In this document: positions 40,201-52,500 of the stretch, one piece after another
Numbering within the stretch: position 1 is the stretch's first letter
Layout of the letters: every line of letters starts with the position of its first letter
Assembly (NCBI RefSeq): GCF_040581485.1
Contig: NC_090128.1
Location: 43,678,931-43,742,930 of the forward strand
Direction of reading: 5' to 3'
DNA: 64,000 nt
DNA from: Linepithema humile
Taxonomy: Eukaryota > Arthropoda > Insecta > Hymenoptera > Formicidae
Made by a program: the position numbers and the translations under genes
The notes under the pieces: generated by a model
Database searches by the model: none
What the model was told of the DNA's origin: nothing
The model's input: only the letters and a program-made list of their open reading frames with translations

Positions 40201-42251
40201 CAGCCAGATCTTATAATCCATTCGTGCTAATTTCAAACCACATCGGAATCGCCCTGAAACACGAAGAGCGATCAGACCACAGTTTTCCCAGATTTGTCGT
40301 CTCTCGAAAGCTTTAAACTTTTCAAACCACTCGTGGAACTCGTGACATGGAATTCCTAAAAGTATAGATCACGACATTGCACATCTCGACTTTTAGCTTG
40401 TCGCAATCAACAATCCGAAATCACAAATGTCTTGTATTTTTTAAAACTTATCTTCTTATTCTTTATTGTGATATGAAACGCGTTTTTAATAATTACATAT
40501 ATTGTGCACATACACACGTCTATATTTTGAAAGTTTCTCCACGGTAATATTAGGGGAGCTCTTAAAATAATTAAAACAGCCCGTTAAACACACTACGATA
40601 GAAAGGTTCCGCCAGCCAAAGATAATTAAAAAGGTAATGAGTAAGCGGATACCTGTTTGTAGCGAAAGGGAAAACGATACACCTTAAACATGGTTCGACA
40701 GCCAACCAATGAAATAATGACGCAGAAGAAAAATCAATCTTCTCCGCATAGAGTTTCTTCTCGATATTGGGGGAAGCTCGAACCATCGACGCTAACTATC
40801 GTATTAGAACTAATAATAACGCTAATAATAACAGAAGCATAACTAATACAAGTGTAAAGTTTCGAAGTTTTCTACAAACAATATTTAGTAATTAATACAA
40901 ACTGTGTTTATTGCAGATATATAATTATTTTGTCATTAAAATTTTGGTGAAATTAATAGAAAAACATGATACTAAGTACATCATTTAAAACAAGTGTTTC
41001 AGATATTTTTACGAATATATATATTGAAGGAAATATATATTTTTGTAAAATAAATAATTGGATCTTTGGAATACAATGATAAAGGGAAATAATGAAAGCC
41101 ATTGCATCATTTTTTATTTTGTTTACTCTAAAGTTTAAGCTTGCACAGTGTGTCGACTATACAACAATAATTGTTAGGTAACTTTTTACGAAGTTGATGC
41201 TTGCTATATGTACAGTATGTTACAAGAAGTTCCTCAAAACGTGAACGAGATTAAGGTGTGACTGGAGTCTTCGCACAAAGCTTTCTTATAATGAGAAACT
41301 TCGTTCTCTTCTTTCGCGATCCGCATTTTCTTATTTCTTCTTTAGCAACTTTTTCTTGCAGATCATGTCCTGCATGCCGACGGCGAAGATTAAAAACTGG
41401 CGGACAACTTATATCAAATATGTCAATGTAATGGTATCTTGATGAACGTTTCTCTAGAATTTATAACAACTTTGTTAATAAAATATTTGCTTATTTACTT
41501 AACAATAAGAAGCGATTAAGTATCATAAAATTTATGATGAATGAGAAAACAATGAAAAATTCAAATAACATCTACAAAACAAAAATTATAACATAATTTA
41601 TATAATAAAATAATAAACGTCAATAAGTAATGCTCTAAATAGAGCTGTGGAGGAATGTTAATAATTAATAAAATTTTGTAATTTTCAACATACTAAATTA
41701 GAGAAAGGCAGGTTTATTTAAGAAAAGAGGGCATTTTTTCGTGACTTTTTCAAGATTATATAAACATGCTTAACAACCATACGTAGGGAAATGGCGAAGG
41801 AAAATATTCAACATCAATATAACGCGTGTACATTTGCCAAGAATTTGCAGAGATCTGGTTATTTGTTCTTTCTGTTACGTTTACATAGGAAAACATTTGC
41901 CTCTCCATGATCTACGGAACAACTTGATTTCTTTTGCGCTACATCGAAAATATTTTTCACAAACCCCAGTCTTTTTTTATAAAGCAACCGGTATTGTTTA
42001 TCATCGATCAGAAAAACTTCGCATTTTTTTTTTAACGTTTTACCTATCGGATAAAGTGCGCTACTTGTTTTTAGAACTTGATTTACCTTTGTTATATTAT
42101 GTATACAATTTTTATCCACTTTAAAAATAAAGTCATTCATCGATTCTGTCGTCACTTTTTGATAAAGTCAATTTTTCAATCTATTTTCAACACAATTAAA
42201 AAGTTACATCCATAATTTTCTAACATTACATTTGATATATTAAAAAATATA

Positions 42252-42276
42252 TTTATTTTCTTTATTATTTTTTATT
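42252..42276 (-). terminator. Candidate polyadenylation signals of the minus-strand gene
   Basis: On the minus strand AATAAA occurs three times (plus-strand tttatt at 42252-42257, 42261-42266 and 42271-42276), about 165-190 bases beyond the stop codon at 42441-42443. The spacing suits a short insect 3' untranslated region. AATAAA is common in AT-rich DNA, so this rests on position as well as sequence. Confidence 0.5.
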
Positions 42277-42440
42277 AATTACATGCCGATAATTATAAAT
42301 CTATAAAATACATGATTACGAATTAATGGATTAAACATATTAAACGATTTGTGTGGCACAAAACATTTTGAAGATTACGTTATATCGCTATATGATCACA
42401 TAATAGCAGAATAATTACGAGATCGCGCAAACTAAAATTA

Positions 42441-43549
42441 TTAAATGAGTCTGTCGTTGGGACGAGGATCGGGATCTTCGGGATAATTCTCTATAGTTCT
42501 GACTGACTCCTTTGTAGCACCTAAACTCTTATTCTTTCTTCGCGGGGGCGTTGGAATTTGTCCCAAATCCACCGCTATGTCTTCTAAATTTTGAAACAGC
42601 TTGCTAGCTTCCTCGGTCGCTTCTTCGATGAGCTTTGTATCTTTTATACTAGTTATAATGTTCTCAAGAAAGTCAGAGCTTGATTCTAATTCTGACTTGA
42701 TGATGGAATCTTTGGAATCAGGACTTGTCAGCTTGCTTGTACTTTCAGGCGCTTCGGATTCTTCGTTTTTCAAATCGACATCCGTCATGACCTTTTCTTC
42801 CCAAGCGCAAAAGGACACTTTTCTTTGCTTCGGTATCGGCTCCGAGTTGCTCAGAATCTGCTCCAAAGATACGGACAACTGATGTGTCTTGTGTTCAGGC
42901 GCTCTATCGACTAGAATGTCATCGTTCGCTGAGCGATGTCGATCTGTCGCGCTTCTGTCGATCGCGCTGTGCTTTTCAACGGGTACGATATTCGGTTCGA
43001 GAAGCTTTTCGCTAGGATTCTGTTTGCAGTCTCCATCTGATTTCTCTTGTTTCGTAGTTTCTTCGGGCTGATCCTCCTTCTCCAACATATCCGAAAGCGC
43101 TACCTCCAGCTCGGTGAGACTCGGCGTCATCGAGCTGAGATTGCTTTCGTCGGCCGCTTCGTCATTCAGAACCTTCAGCAAGGTCGAATGATCGTTGTCC
43201 ACGATCTGAGCTTTGATCTTCGGCTCCGGGCTCGGCGGCGGCGTTCTTACCTGCTGATCCTGGCAATTCTTTTTCAATTTATTCGTCGTATCTTTAGCCA
43301 GCTTCTCGTCGAAGAAGTCGATCTCCTCATCCGCTCCCTCCAACATCTCCCGCGGCAGCGACTCCTCTGATATCGTTCTAATTAACTTGTTCGTTACGTC
43401 CAAATGTGCATGCAAGTCTTTCGACTCGTACGGATCGTCATAGGGTTCGCTCTCGTTCGATAAACTACGACCGAAGATCAGCCTCGATTGGTCGGATCGA
43501 TCGGATTCCCGGACGACGGCGCCGTTCCTGCAGGACCCTCCGATCGTAT
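42441..43549 (-). CDS. Terminal exon 10 of the minus-strand gene
   Basis: The longest exon: 368 codons plus stop TAA at 42441-42443. It is acidic and Ser-rich with runs such as EGADEEIDFFDEKLAKD, a proline patch RTPPPSPEPK, the PP1-type docking motif RKVSF, a possible amphipathic helix near LIEEATEEASKLFQNLEDIA, and a C-terminal SH3-type ligand PTPPRRKNK. The acceptor chosen, ccatttggtag before 43549, is the one that keeps phase with exon 9. The more obvious-looking ctgcag nearer 43530 leads to a stop in the joined frame. If exon 9 terminates the protein instead, this block would be a separate exon of another isoform. Confidence 0.8.
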
Positions 43550-46500
43550 CTACCAAATGGAACGTCCGCGGTTTAACTAGTCACGTACGCGAATAGTTGG
43601 GTACCTTCTACACTCCAGACGATTACCCAACCGACCAGGATAGAATCCAAGAGCGGATAAGTACGTGGGGAGTGGAAGGTGCGCGCGCGCGGTTGCGGTT
43701 GCGGACGTATATTCGGTTTACATAGTCGACAATTTCTTGTAAATAGCGAGAGGAATTTCACTCATCGTCACTTCTTCCGCGATCCATTGACATTTTATAC
43801 AACTTTAGGACGGATTACAATAGAATTCCATAACGATTTCATTTTTTATAGCAAAGATTTTGAAAAAAATTATAGACAAATTTTTTGCAGTATCGATCAA
43901 ATAAATTTGAAGATTTATAGATAATATTAATGTACGTATCATAGATAATATTTTTACATGCATGCACCCGATTTTTCAGTTACTATAGTTTATGATATTT
44001 ACCCAAAGCCGAGCGTTGAAGTTCTTCGTTCAAAAAGAATGGCTCTCTACGCACTGGCGACGTCGCTAATTCACAAGTCGGCGATACTTGACAGATCTCC
44101 GACATTTTAGGAGGATCAAAATATCTTAGTGATCTGAAATGAACAATATTATTTATTGTATTATGTACCAATTTTCTAAAATAATTTTTCAAAGGAAATA
44201 TGTTCACTTCTATACCTGTTTTGATCTGCAAGGTCAGAATACTTCGATTCTTTATCGAAATCAAGCATCGGCGATGCTGCCTTGCCGAAAAATTCAGGTT
44301 TTTCCAACGATGAACTTATGTCTCGACGGACGCATGAGATTTCAACTTCAGTCGTCTCAGCTTCTCCGGTCTCGGCGTTTTGCGAGTAGTCGACAACATC
44401 TAAACCCTTAGAAAGTTCTCTTTCCGCGTTATGAGTTCCATTTCGCGACAAATTCTAGAGTTTAGATTTGAAATATATGAATTAATGCAAATAAAATATT
44501 TTTAAATTCGTTACAGAAAGCATATGTGAATTAACTTTTGTGCATTAGGAAATTTTATTACTTTTTTTAATCGCAACGATTTTACGAAAATAAAATAATT
44601 TTACAATTATTTAAAATCCACTCTGCTTCGAAGAGTGAAAATTTGACGTTTCTTGTACGTTTCAGTTTCTTCATTGGAAAAACAGTATCACGGCGTCAGC
44701 TTAATATCGATTTCAACGCGAGTCGCATTGTAAACGTACCTCGGCGGAGAGACGCCGATTCGAGTTGCAATTACTGATGTCGCTGAGGTCCCAATCCTCC
44801 AATTTACTCGGATCGTACTTCATGAATCCGCCGCCAGTGACCTCGTTCTCGCTGGAGCCCAGCTTCCCCAATACCTGATACGGCGACAGGTGCTCGATGC
44901 TACCGCGTCGCGGGATGTAGTCCTCGAGACGTACGCTAGTTTTCTGCAATCAAGAATAATACGAGTGCAATCGTTACTACAGTTCTAACTCTCCGCGCTG
45001 ATGCAGATTTGTATACGTGATAAAAGCTTCGGGAAAAGAATTTAACTCTGGTCCTTCGTGTTTTTAGATTTCGATGCCATGTAGCAGCGTAATGTCAACA
45101 AAATTCTTCTTAATAATTCTTGAAGCGCGTAATATAATATTTTAAGAGATAAAAATTTTATTATTATAAAGGAATAATTTTATCAAGTCGCAATTTGTGA
45201 GAGAATTTCAGAAATTTCGCGTCTGATCAGTGAAATGAAATGACGGGGAATTATTATACTGAACCTCGGAGAAGGGCGACAGGAAAGATTCGACCGGAAG
45301 CGAACCGGTGCTGCTTCTGACGGGTCTCTTCGGCTTCATTTTCTCCCCTGCGCCTCTCTCGTTCTTCGCCGTGCCTTTTGCAGAATGCCTAGCCACGTCC
45401 AACTCATCGTAATTCGGCAAGCTAACCGTGCTGTAGTTCTTCGTCCTTGTATTTACTTCCGGTCTATCGTCGTCCCTCGAGGAATCCCTGATCCGCTTCT
45501 CGAGCTCCTTCGACTTCCGTCTGTCCTGGCGATTAGGAGTCGAAGAGTCCTTGATCGACTGACTCTGGGTGAACCTCTCGTATTCCTCGTTCTCGAGAAC
45601 TTTCCTGTGATGATGGCTCGATTCCGAAGTCCTCGAAGTTTTCTTGTCGACGAATGTTCTCTTACCGGAAACCACGTCGCTGGATATTATCCTTCCAGTG
45701 CCGTTAACCTGCCGGAGGAAATCATTACTTTTGTCATTCAACTTGAATAGAACGGAGAATTGGAGAATTAACATAATTCCTAGCGAGCAGGTTATATATT
45801 ATATATAAGTTGGATAGTGCAAAACTAAATCAATTTATTAATGATTTTGTTTATTAAGATTGTACGGTTGAAATGCTTAGATTGGCTAACAAGATGAAAA
45901 AAAAAACGAATAACATTAATTGCAATATGCTGATTCACCTTGTGCTCGAAAATCTCCTTCGTTCTCCGCCCTTCGGGCTTCGGATCTTCCCTCTCCGTTC
46001 CCCGCATCTCGACGTTACCGTCCTGATCATCACGACTCGTTTTTAATGACTTGACCGACAAATATAACGGTTCCTCGCTCGTATCGCCGTGTCTTAAATT
46101 GTTGGTTGCGCTCTCAGGAATCTCATCCGGTTTCGGTGGCAATGGTCTGCCCCTGTTTCTTTTTCTTCGTCTCGGAGGTGGCACGGGAGTGACGCCCTTT
46201 GGATTGGAACCTGTAACGATGGTAAACACATTTGTCCGGACAAATGGTTCGTATGTATTTAATTATCTTCAATATCTCTACATGCCACCGTTGCAATAAC
46301 GCTCGCAAAACATGCACATTTTATTGACTTTAACGACTTTAAATAATTTAGCGAAAATCGCTATTATCGCGGTTTGTCAAACATTTATATAGTATAGCGA
46401 TAAATTATATGGGCTTATGCTTGAACAAGAAATAGAGCGAAAAGAAGTCCCCACGTGCTGACGGTTGAATTTGCAGCTTCGCTCGTGCTCCTATTATGAC

Positions 46501-49500
46501 TTCATAACCGGGTACTTGAAATATGATTCTATACGAGGTGATAGAAAATCCACGACTCAACTGCCATAAGCGACCAGCAAATTTGTGCGAAATTATCGAG
46601 CAATTTCAATATTAAATTTTATCGCGTACCTTTGCTTTGTAAAACATACTATTTTTTATAAATTATTCATCAAGGAATTAAATATTTTTCATCTTTTCTT
46701 AATACACTCTGCATTTTACATCATAATTTCCTTTTGTTGCGCATCGTGCACTTTTGGTTTGTACTTTAACGATCCACTGTTGTACGATTTGACGATAAAT
46801 TATGAGCTTACAGCTGGACGTAGGTGTAGTAGCCGGGTGCAGACTAGTGTTGACGGTTGAATTCGTGAGAACCGAGCTTGCTCTCGGCGGGCTGGGCACT
46901 TCTAGATTAACGTCCACCCAGTCGCTGGGATGAAAAGGCCTGTCCACGGAGTCTATGCTCCGTCCCCTTGTGAGCAGCTCTCTCGGCGGTGAGCCGGCGT
47001 ATCCTATTTCGGAGCTACGCAGAAAAGATTAAGTGAACTGGCTGCCGCTCGTGATGTGCTATCGGTGATGCGTTATCGTCGGGCACGAATGTAAATATGT
47101 AACAGCGCGAACGATGTCGAACTTAATACGTGTAATCGATCACCGTGCGACTGTGCCATTAGGTTCGTGGAAATCCATCACGATACGCATGTGGGTATCG
47201 CTGGCAAATTGCGCTTCTTAGTGATATACACTCACCCGAAAAAAAAGCGGTACACTGAAAATGTGGGAAAAATTCATCAAATTTCAACTGACGATAACTT
47301 CGTAAATAATAAAGATAGAAAGTTCTATAAAATATGGAAATGAAGCTAAAAATCTCTACTTTAAGAATCAATTTATTTCAATGTTGCAAAATAAATTTAT
47401 TGAAAATGGCGGATGACAAAGCGCGAGCATGCAAAATTGAAAAATAATGGTTCGAGTTTGCGACGGTGCACGGTATAAACAAAAAATTGTAGCTTATTGG
47501 GATCAAAAGCGTACGAAAGTACAGAGTCTCCTCTTTAAAATGCTTTTTTATGCATCTCGATACGATGATTTTTCGCCGAGAGATTCGCATTTGAAGAAAA
47601 AGGCAGATTCTTACTTCTAGGCCTCTCACTTACAGTACAGTCTGCAAATCGTTCTCCAACGCGACGGTATACTCGTTCTCGTCCGTCTGAAGAATACAGA
47701 CAAAAACGAGATTCGTCGCTAAAAAGAACGGTACTCCATTCTGCATATGTCCAGCCTGCATGCTCGACAGCAAAATTGAGTCGAGTTACGCGATGGCGAC
47801 GCATAAGCGAAGGTACATTTGCTGGCCTGCGCGGAAAAAGACCGTGTTCCGCTAATCTGTTTCGAATAGTGTCAACGGATACATTACATTCGCGGACATC
47901 TCTTAAATTGTTTCGAATTTGAACAGCCGTTCGATGTCTGTCTCTTAATGAATTTAAAACAATAAATCGGTCATCGTTTTCATTCGTACAACGAGGACGT
48001 CCCGAACCAGGTCTTCTTTGGACAGAATTAGTCTCCAAGTACCTAGCATAAGCACGTTGCACGATTGACACTGATAAATCAAGTGCCTCAGCAACGTACC
48101 TTCGACTTCTCCCATCTTCAATTAACGCTACAACTTGAGCAGCTTTTTCAGGACTTATCGTCGCCATAATTGACCAATAATTTCAATGCGAAAAGATTAA
48201 TTATTGTTTACTTTGACGAAGTCGTACGAATAAGTAACGCGTCTCGAAAAAAAAAGATCAAGAGAAATCAAGCACTCTTCTCGCAATGTGCGGTCGAGCA
48301 TAAACAAAAAGTCAGGGCGAAGAAATCACAAAAGATCTGCAGACATCTCCTTCGGATGCAAAACAATTGATTGAAAAATAATGGTTCGAGTTTGCGACGG
48401 TGCACGGTATAAACAAAAAATTGTAGCTTATTGGGATCAAAAGCGTACGAAAGTACAGAGTCTCCTCTTTAAAATGCTTTTTTATGCATCTCGATACGAT
48501 GATTTTTCGCTGAGAGATTCGCATTTGAAGTAAGAATCTGCCTTTTTCTTCAAATGCGAATCTCTCGGCGAAAAATCATCGTATCGAGATGCATAAAAAA
48601 GCATTTTAAAGAGGAGACTCTGTACTTTCGTACGCTTTTGATCCCAATAAGCTACAATTTTTTGTTTATACCGTGCACCGTCGCAAACTCGAACCATTAT
48701 TTTTCAATTTTGCATGCTCGCGCTTTGTCATCCGCCATTTTCAATAAATTTATTTTGCAACATTGAAATAAATTGATTCTTAAAGTAGAGATTTTTAGCT
48801 TCATTTCCATATTTTATAGAACTTTCTATCTTTATTATTTACGAAGTTATCGTCAGTTGAAATTTGATGAATTTTTCCCACATTTTCAGTGTACCGCTTT
48901 TTTTTCGGGTGAGTGTATAAATACGAATAATTAGGGAGGCGTAAAAGAAGATTTGGAATCTGCATTCTTTCGTCGATATTATGGATGCGCAAATTGCAAG
49001 GTATCTGAGCAAGTTAATTCTGCGCCAGTTTCTGAAACGATTTGTGTCCATCAAAACTTTCAGCTGGATGCATCGAAATAATCCAGAATCGTTACGATGC
49101 AATGTAGCTTATACGATTTATCGCAAATGCATTCCGTGTTTCTTCGCATCCCCCGAGCTATAACTCTTTCGGGGCGCGAGACATTACTGGAATTTCTCTC
49201 ATACAGTCTCCTTCTTGCGCACGAGAGTGCCTTTCAACTTCGTACAGAATGCCTCCGGTGCACGCGAACGACTGCAAAATATCCACAAAGATGGAAGAAT
49301 TCCATTGGTCTCTCACTAGAGTGTTTTTTATCAGTGATTTATTTACATTGAACTGGCATCAACGTAAACTGACATGACAGAATGTTTAATCGTATCATCT
49401 ATCACAATATTATCCACTATAAGCGCAGAAAAATATAAATTAACGAGAATTTGATGAAAACTGATGGAAAGTATAAAATCAGATTTTATTTCTATTTTAA

Positions 49501-52500
49501 CATTAACAAAATGCTACAAATTACTGATCCATCAATGTTTTATCCTGTCCTTAATCGATATTATTTCGGCATGATTGCTTGACCTGCACCAACAATGCGC
49601 CATAACAGCGTATGACACGTGCAGTTTCTTTACTATGTTAACCTGTGCACATACATATGAGCCGATAAATTGTAATTTATGCTTCAAAGCGTGCGCGAAT
49701 AATTTACGTGAAATCCTCGTCCTCGTTGTTCTTGCGAGCTCCAAGTAGATTAAAATTCACATTATTAAAACAATTCGTGTCACGAGAAAATTATTATACA
49801 CATATTTTTGTTATATACGAATTTTATCAAAACAAGCTTACAAAATCTACATATTTTTTATGTTACGAACGTGATTTCTATTATATTTTTTAATCATTTG
49901 TAACATATTTTGTGTTTTTTTTTCTAAATTAATTTATTCATTTATTATATTCTTTTCTTGAGACTATAAAATTCCTTCAAAGAATAAAAAAAATTATTGA
50001 TTAATAATATTTGAATCCCTATTTTAAATTGTATTGACTTCATAAAATAAATATAATAAAGCATGTTTTTTTTTCGACAATTTATACACATGTTCTAATA
50101 AGTGTAGCAAAGAGTTATATAAGAGAAGATAAGTATTTAATGTTTACATGACATAAAGAAATTTATTCATCTAACAATGTACACAACGGTCTGCAATATC
50201 TTGCTGATTATTACCGGAGTGTTCAACGATAAAATCAGCGCTCGGAATTAGTTGCACATTTCGGGCCGATTTCCGAGACAAGCCTCCTGTTTCCCCACTA
50301 CCGCTCGGCCGCTGGCGGCCAAGCCGCCGATAGCTCTGGCTCAGGAGCGTTTTATATTAGAAATAGGCTGGATTGTTTAGGCATCTTTCGGGAAATTGTA
50401 ACATTTTCTTCACTACATAAATAATGTTTATTTTTATTAATACATAATATATATATATTTAATTATTAATGAAAATAAACATTATTTATGTAGCAAAGAA
50501 AATATTACTATTTTTTGAGAGGTGCCTCAACAACCCAGCCTATTTCTTATATAAAACGCTCCTGCGCCAGAGCTATCGGCGGCTCGACCGCTAGCGGTCG
50601 AGCGGTAGTGGGGGAACAGGAGGTGTCGTCTCGGGAATCGGCCCGAAATGTGCAACTAATTCCGAGCGCTGATAAAATGTTATTACGATAAACACGCAGC
50701 TTTTCGTCCCTTAATTTACTTTCGTCGACTCTAATGTTAAAATAAACAGTACTATCTGCGTCGTTAATTACAGTCTGACGATAAACACTAATTCAGTAAC
50801 AGCCAGTCTAACGGTACGCTATAAAGAATATCTAGCCAGAGTTACGAAACTGTTATAAAATTATCACACCGTAATTTTACAACACGTCTATTACACGAAG
50901 CGTAACTAATAAATTTTATTGGCAAAATAAAGAACCTCCGCCATCGATAACTTATAAATAGAAAATTTAAGTTTTTTTATTTCATTACTTTTGATTTTTT
51001 GGGCTAATTAAGGATCAATTTTTAGGTTATCATAAAAAAGATATTTATTTCAACAAAAATAAATAGTGAAATCTTCAAAATGATATAATTTATTAATTTA
51101 GATAAACAATTTTATTGACATTAGTAGAAATGACTTTTTAATTATCAAAATTACAAATGGAATAAATATTAATCTAACTTAATAATAATAACAGATTAAT
51201 ATTGAAAAAATGTGTATTACTTTGAAGAGTGCTGTGACACAATCTGTAAAAAACAATCTTTGATAACAGTAAATTTGTCTTCACTGGATACACCTGTACA
51301 AGTACACTCGCGTAGATGATTCTCGTAATATGATACAAGAGGAATGCTTGTGTAACTACACGATATGTTTGATGACAATAAATTAGAGATATTAACTCGC
51401 CGTATGCGAAGTAGCGAGCCAATCATCTGATCGTTACTACTGCGGTGATGTTATCAATTTAACTATTCCCAACAAAACAAAAAATTTAATTAAAGTGGCC
51501 ACGCACACCAGTTCGTAAAGAAAAAGGCAAATCGAAGAGGGAAAGTGGATTCCTTCGAACAGGTATAAGTGAGCTAGTCATATATTATAGTTCTCGTAAA
51601 ATATGCATAACATGTTAGAAGTCATTTGCCGCACATTTTCATTTAGATTCCTAGAAAGATTATTGAAATTAATATGTCGTATTTATCATCGGGCACTGTG
51701 CGCATGAAGATCGTATTATACATCTGAGAAGTAGAAAAATGCAAATTCAAAATAATGATATAAATACACGAAAATCGATCATTTCAAACTTAATCGTTCC
51801 GAAACGTATTTCAAGGTTTGAGACTTTTGCACCTGCGAGTAACTTGAAACGTTTTACTGACCTTAAAAAGGAATCGCTATAGAATGAGGCGTAGGATGAG
51901 AGGAACCTAAAGCCGTCGACCCACGCTCGATCATCGTAGTGTGGATTCACTGTCACGTGGTCTAAAAGCTGTCTGAATATGGGATAAACCTGTCACGCAA
52001 CGTAGATCCTTTTCCACGATAACGAGAGAACCAGGAGACCACTGTCTTGCCCGCAACGTGTCGCGCGCGTTTTACATATAACATATAACTTCGCATGTGT
52101 GATGTCCAAATTCCAAAAATATTCTCTGTTAAAATTTAATATTTCTCTTCTCGCAATCGATACAATAACCTCGAATTTTACCGAATCGAATATCACTGGT
52201 GCATGTTATCAATTTCTCAATATTAATTACACTTTTGATAAGATATTAAATAATTATAAAATAAGTTATATCAAATAATAAATTATGCAATTTTTTTCAG
52301 TATTTTTTATTTTATTAGCCAAAATTTGAAACATTTTGCACAATTAAAAAATGAATAAAAATATAATAATTCAATTCTTATTTCTTATTAAAAAATAAAT
52401 TTTTTCTTTGATATTTAATAGAAAGAAATAAATTCAATTTATATTAAATCTATATAAAATTATTTTTTTTTTTTAATGCAGATCAAAGAAATAAAAAAAT

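Larger units (their letters stand above)
22301..42240. other. Non-coding region, no gene supported
   Basis: Twenty kilobases without a convincing exon. The longest open frames (about 126-149 codons near 28.0, 29.5 and 32.6-33.1 kb) lie in GC-rich patches, overlap frames on the opposite strand and lack paired splice signals or conserved-looking composition. CpG-rich patches stand out at about 24.1-25.5, 27.7-28.1, 29.0-29.7, 30.9-31.4 and 38.4-38.8 kb within AT-rich surroundings. A short word, ccataaagaagattttca, recurs near 31.65 and 32.16 kb. The region is probably the 3' flank of the minus-strand gene plus intergenic DNA or introns of genes outside the window. Confidence 0.55.
47227..48917 (-). 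mobile_element. Internally deleted Tc1-like transposon with long inverted repeats
   Basis: The outer ends, tacactcacccg and its complement cgggtgagtgta, are flanked by TA-rich duplications (either the terminal TA itself or the next TA out, so the boundary is uncertain by two bases). Each end is an inverted repeat of about 390 bp (47227-47618 and 48527-48917) that appears identical by eye. Inside is the 5' half of a Tc1-type transposase on the minus strand, cut off exactly where the left repeat begins. The element cannot make its own enzyme but its ends look movable in trans. Identical arms imply recent origin or gene conversion. Confidence 0.9.
47015..51861 (-). other. Large intron (4847 bp) loaded with DNA transposons
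   Basis: The intron between recovered exons 3 and 4. It holds the Tc1-like element (47227-48917) and the palindromic MITE (50236-50671), both described separately. The remaining sequence (about 48.9-50.2 and 50.7-51.8 kb) is AT-rich without visible exons or motifs. Confidence 0.7.

Noticed and set aside
43530..43540. ctgcag acceptor for the terminal exon
   Set aside because: Joining there from the donor at 44003 leads to a stop soon after; the acceptor before 43549 keeps the long frame.
47378..47629. Repeated 70-83-codon frames in the Tc1-like arms (also 48312-48524, 48482-48697 and 48554-48766)
   Set aside because: The same open stretch appears in every copy of the inverted repeat; it is repeat sequence, not a gene.
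51993..52196. 67-codon minus-strand frame just upstream of recovered exon 3
   Set aside because: It ends in a stop just before the exon 3 acceptor and has no donor; treated as intron.
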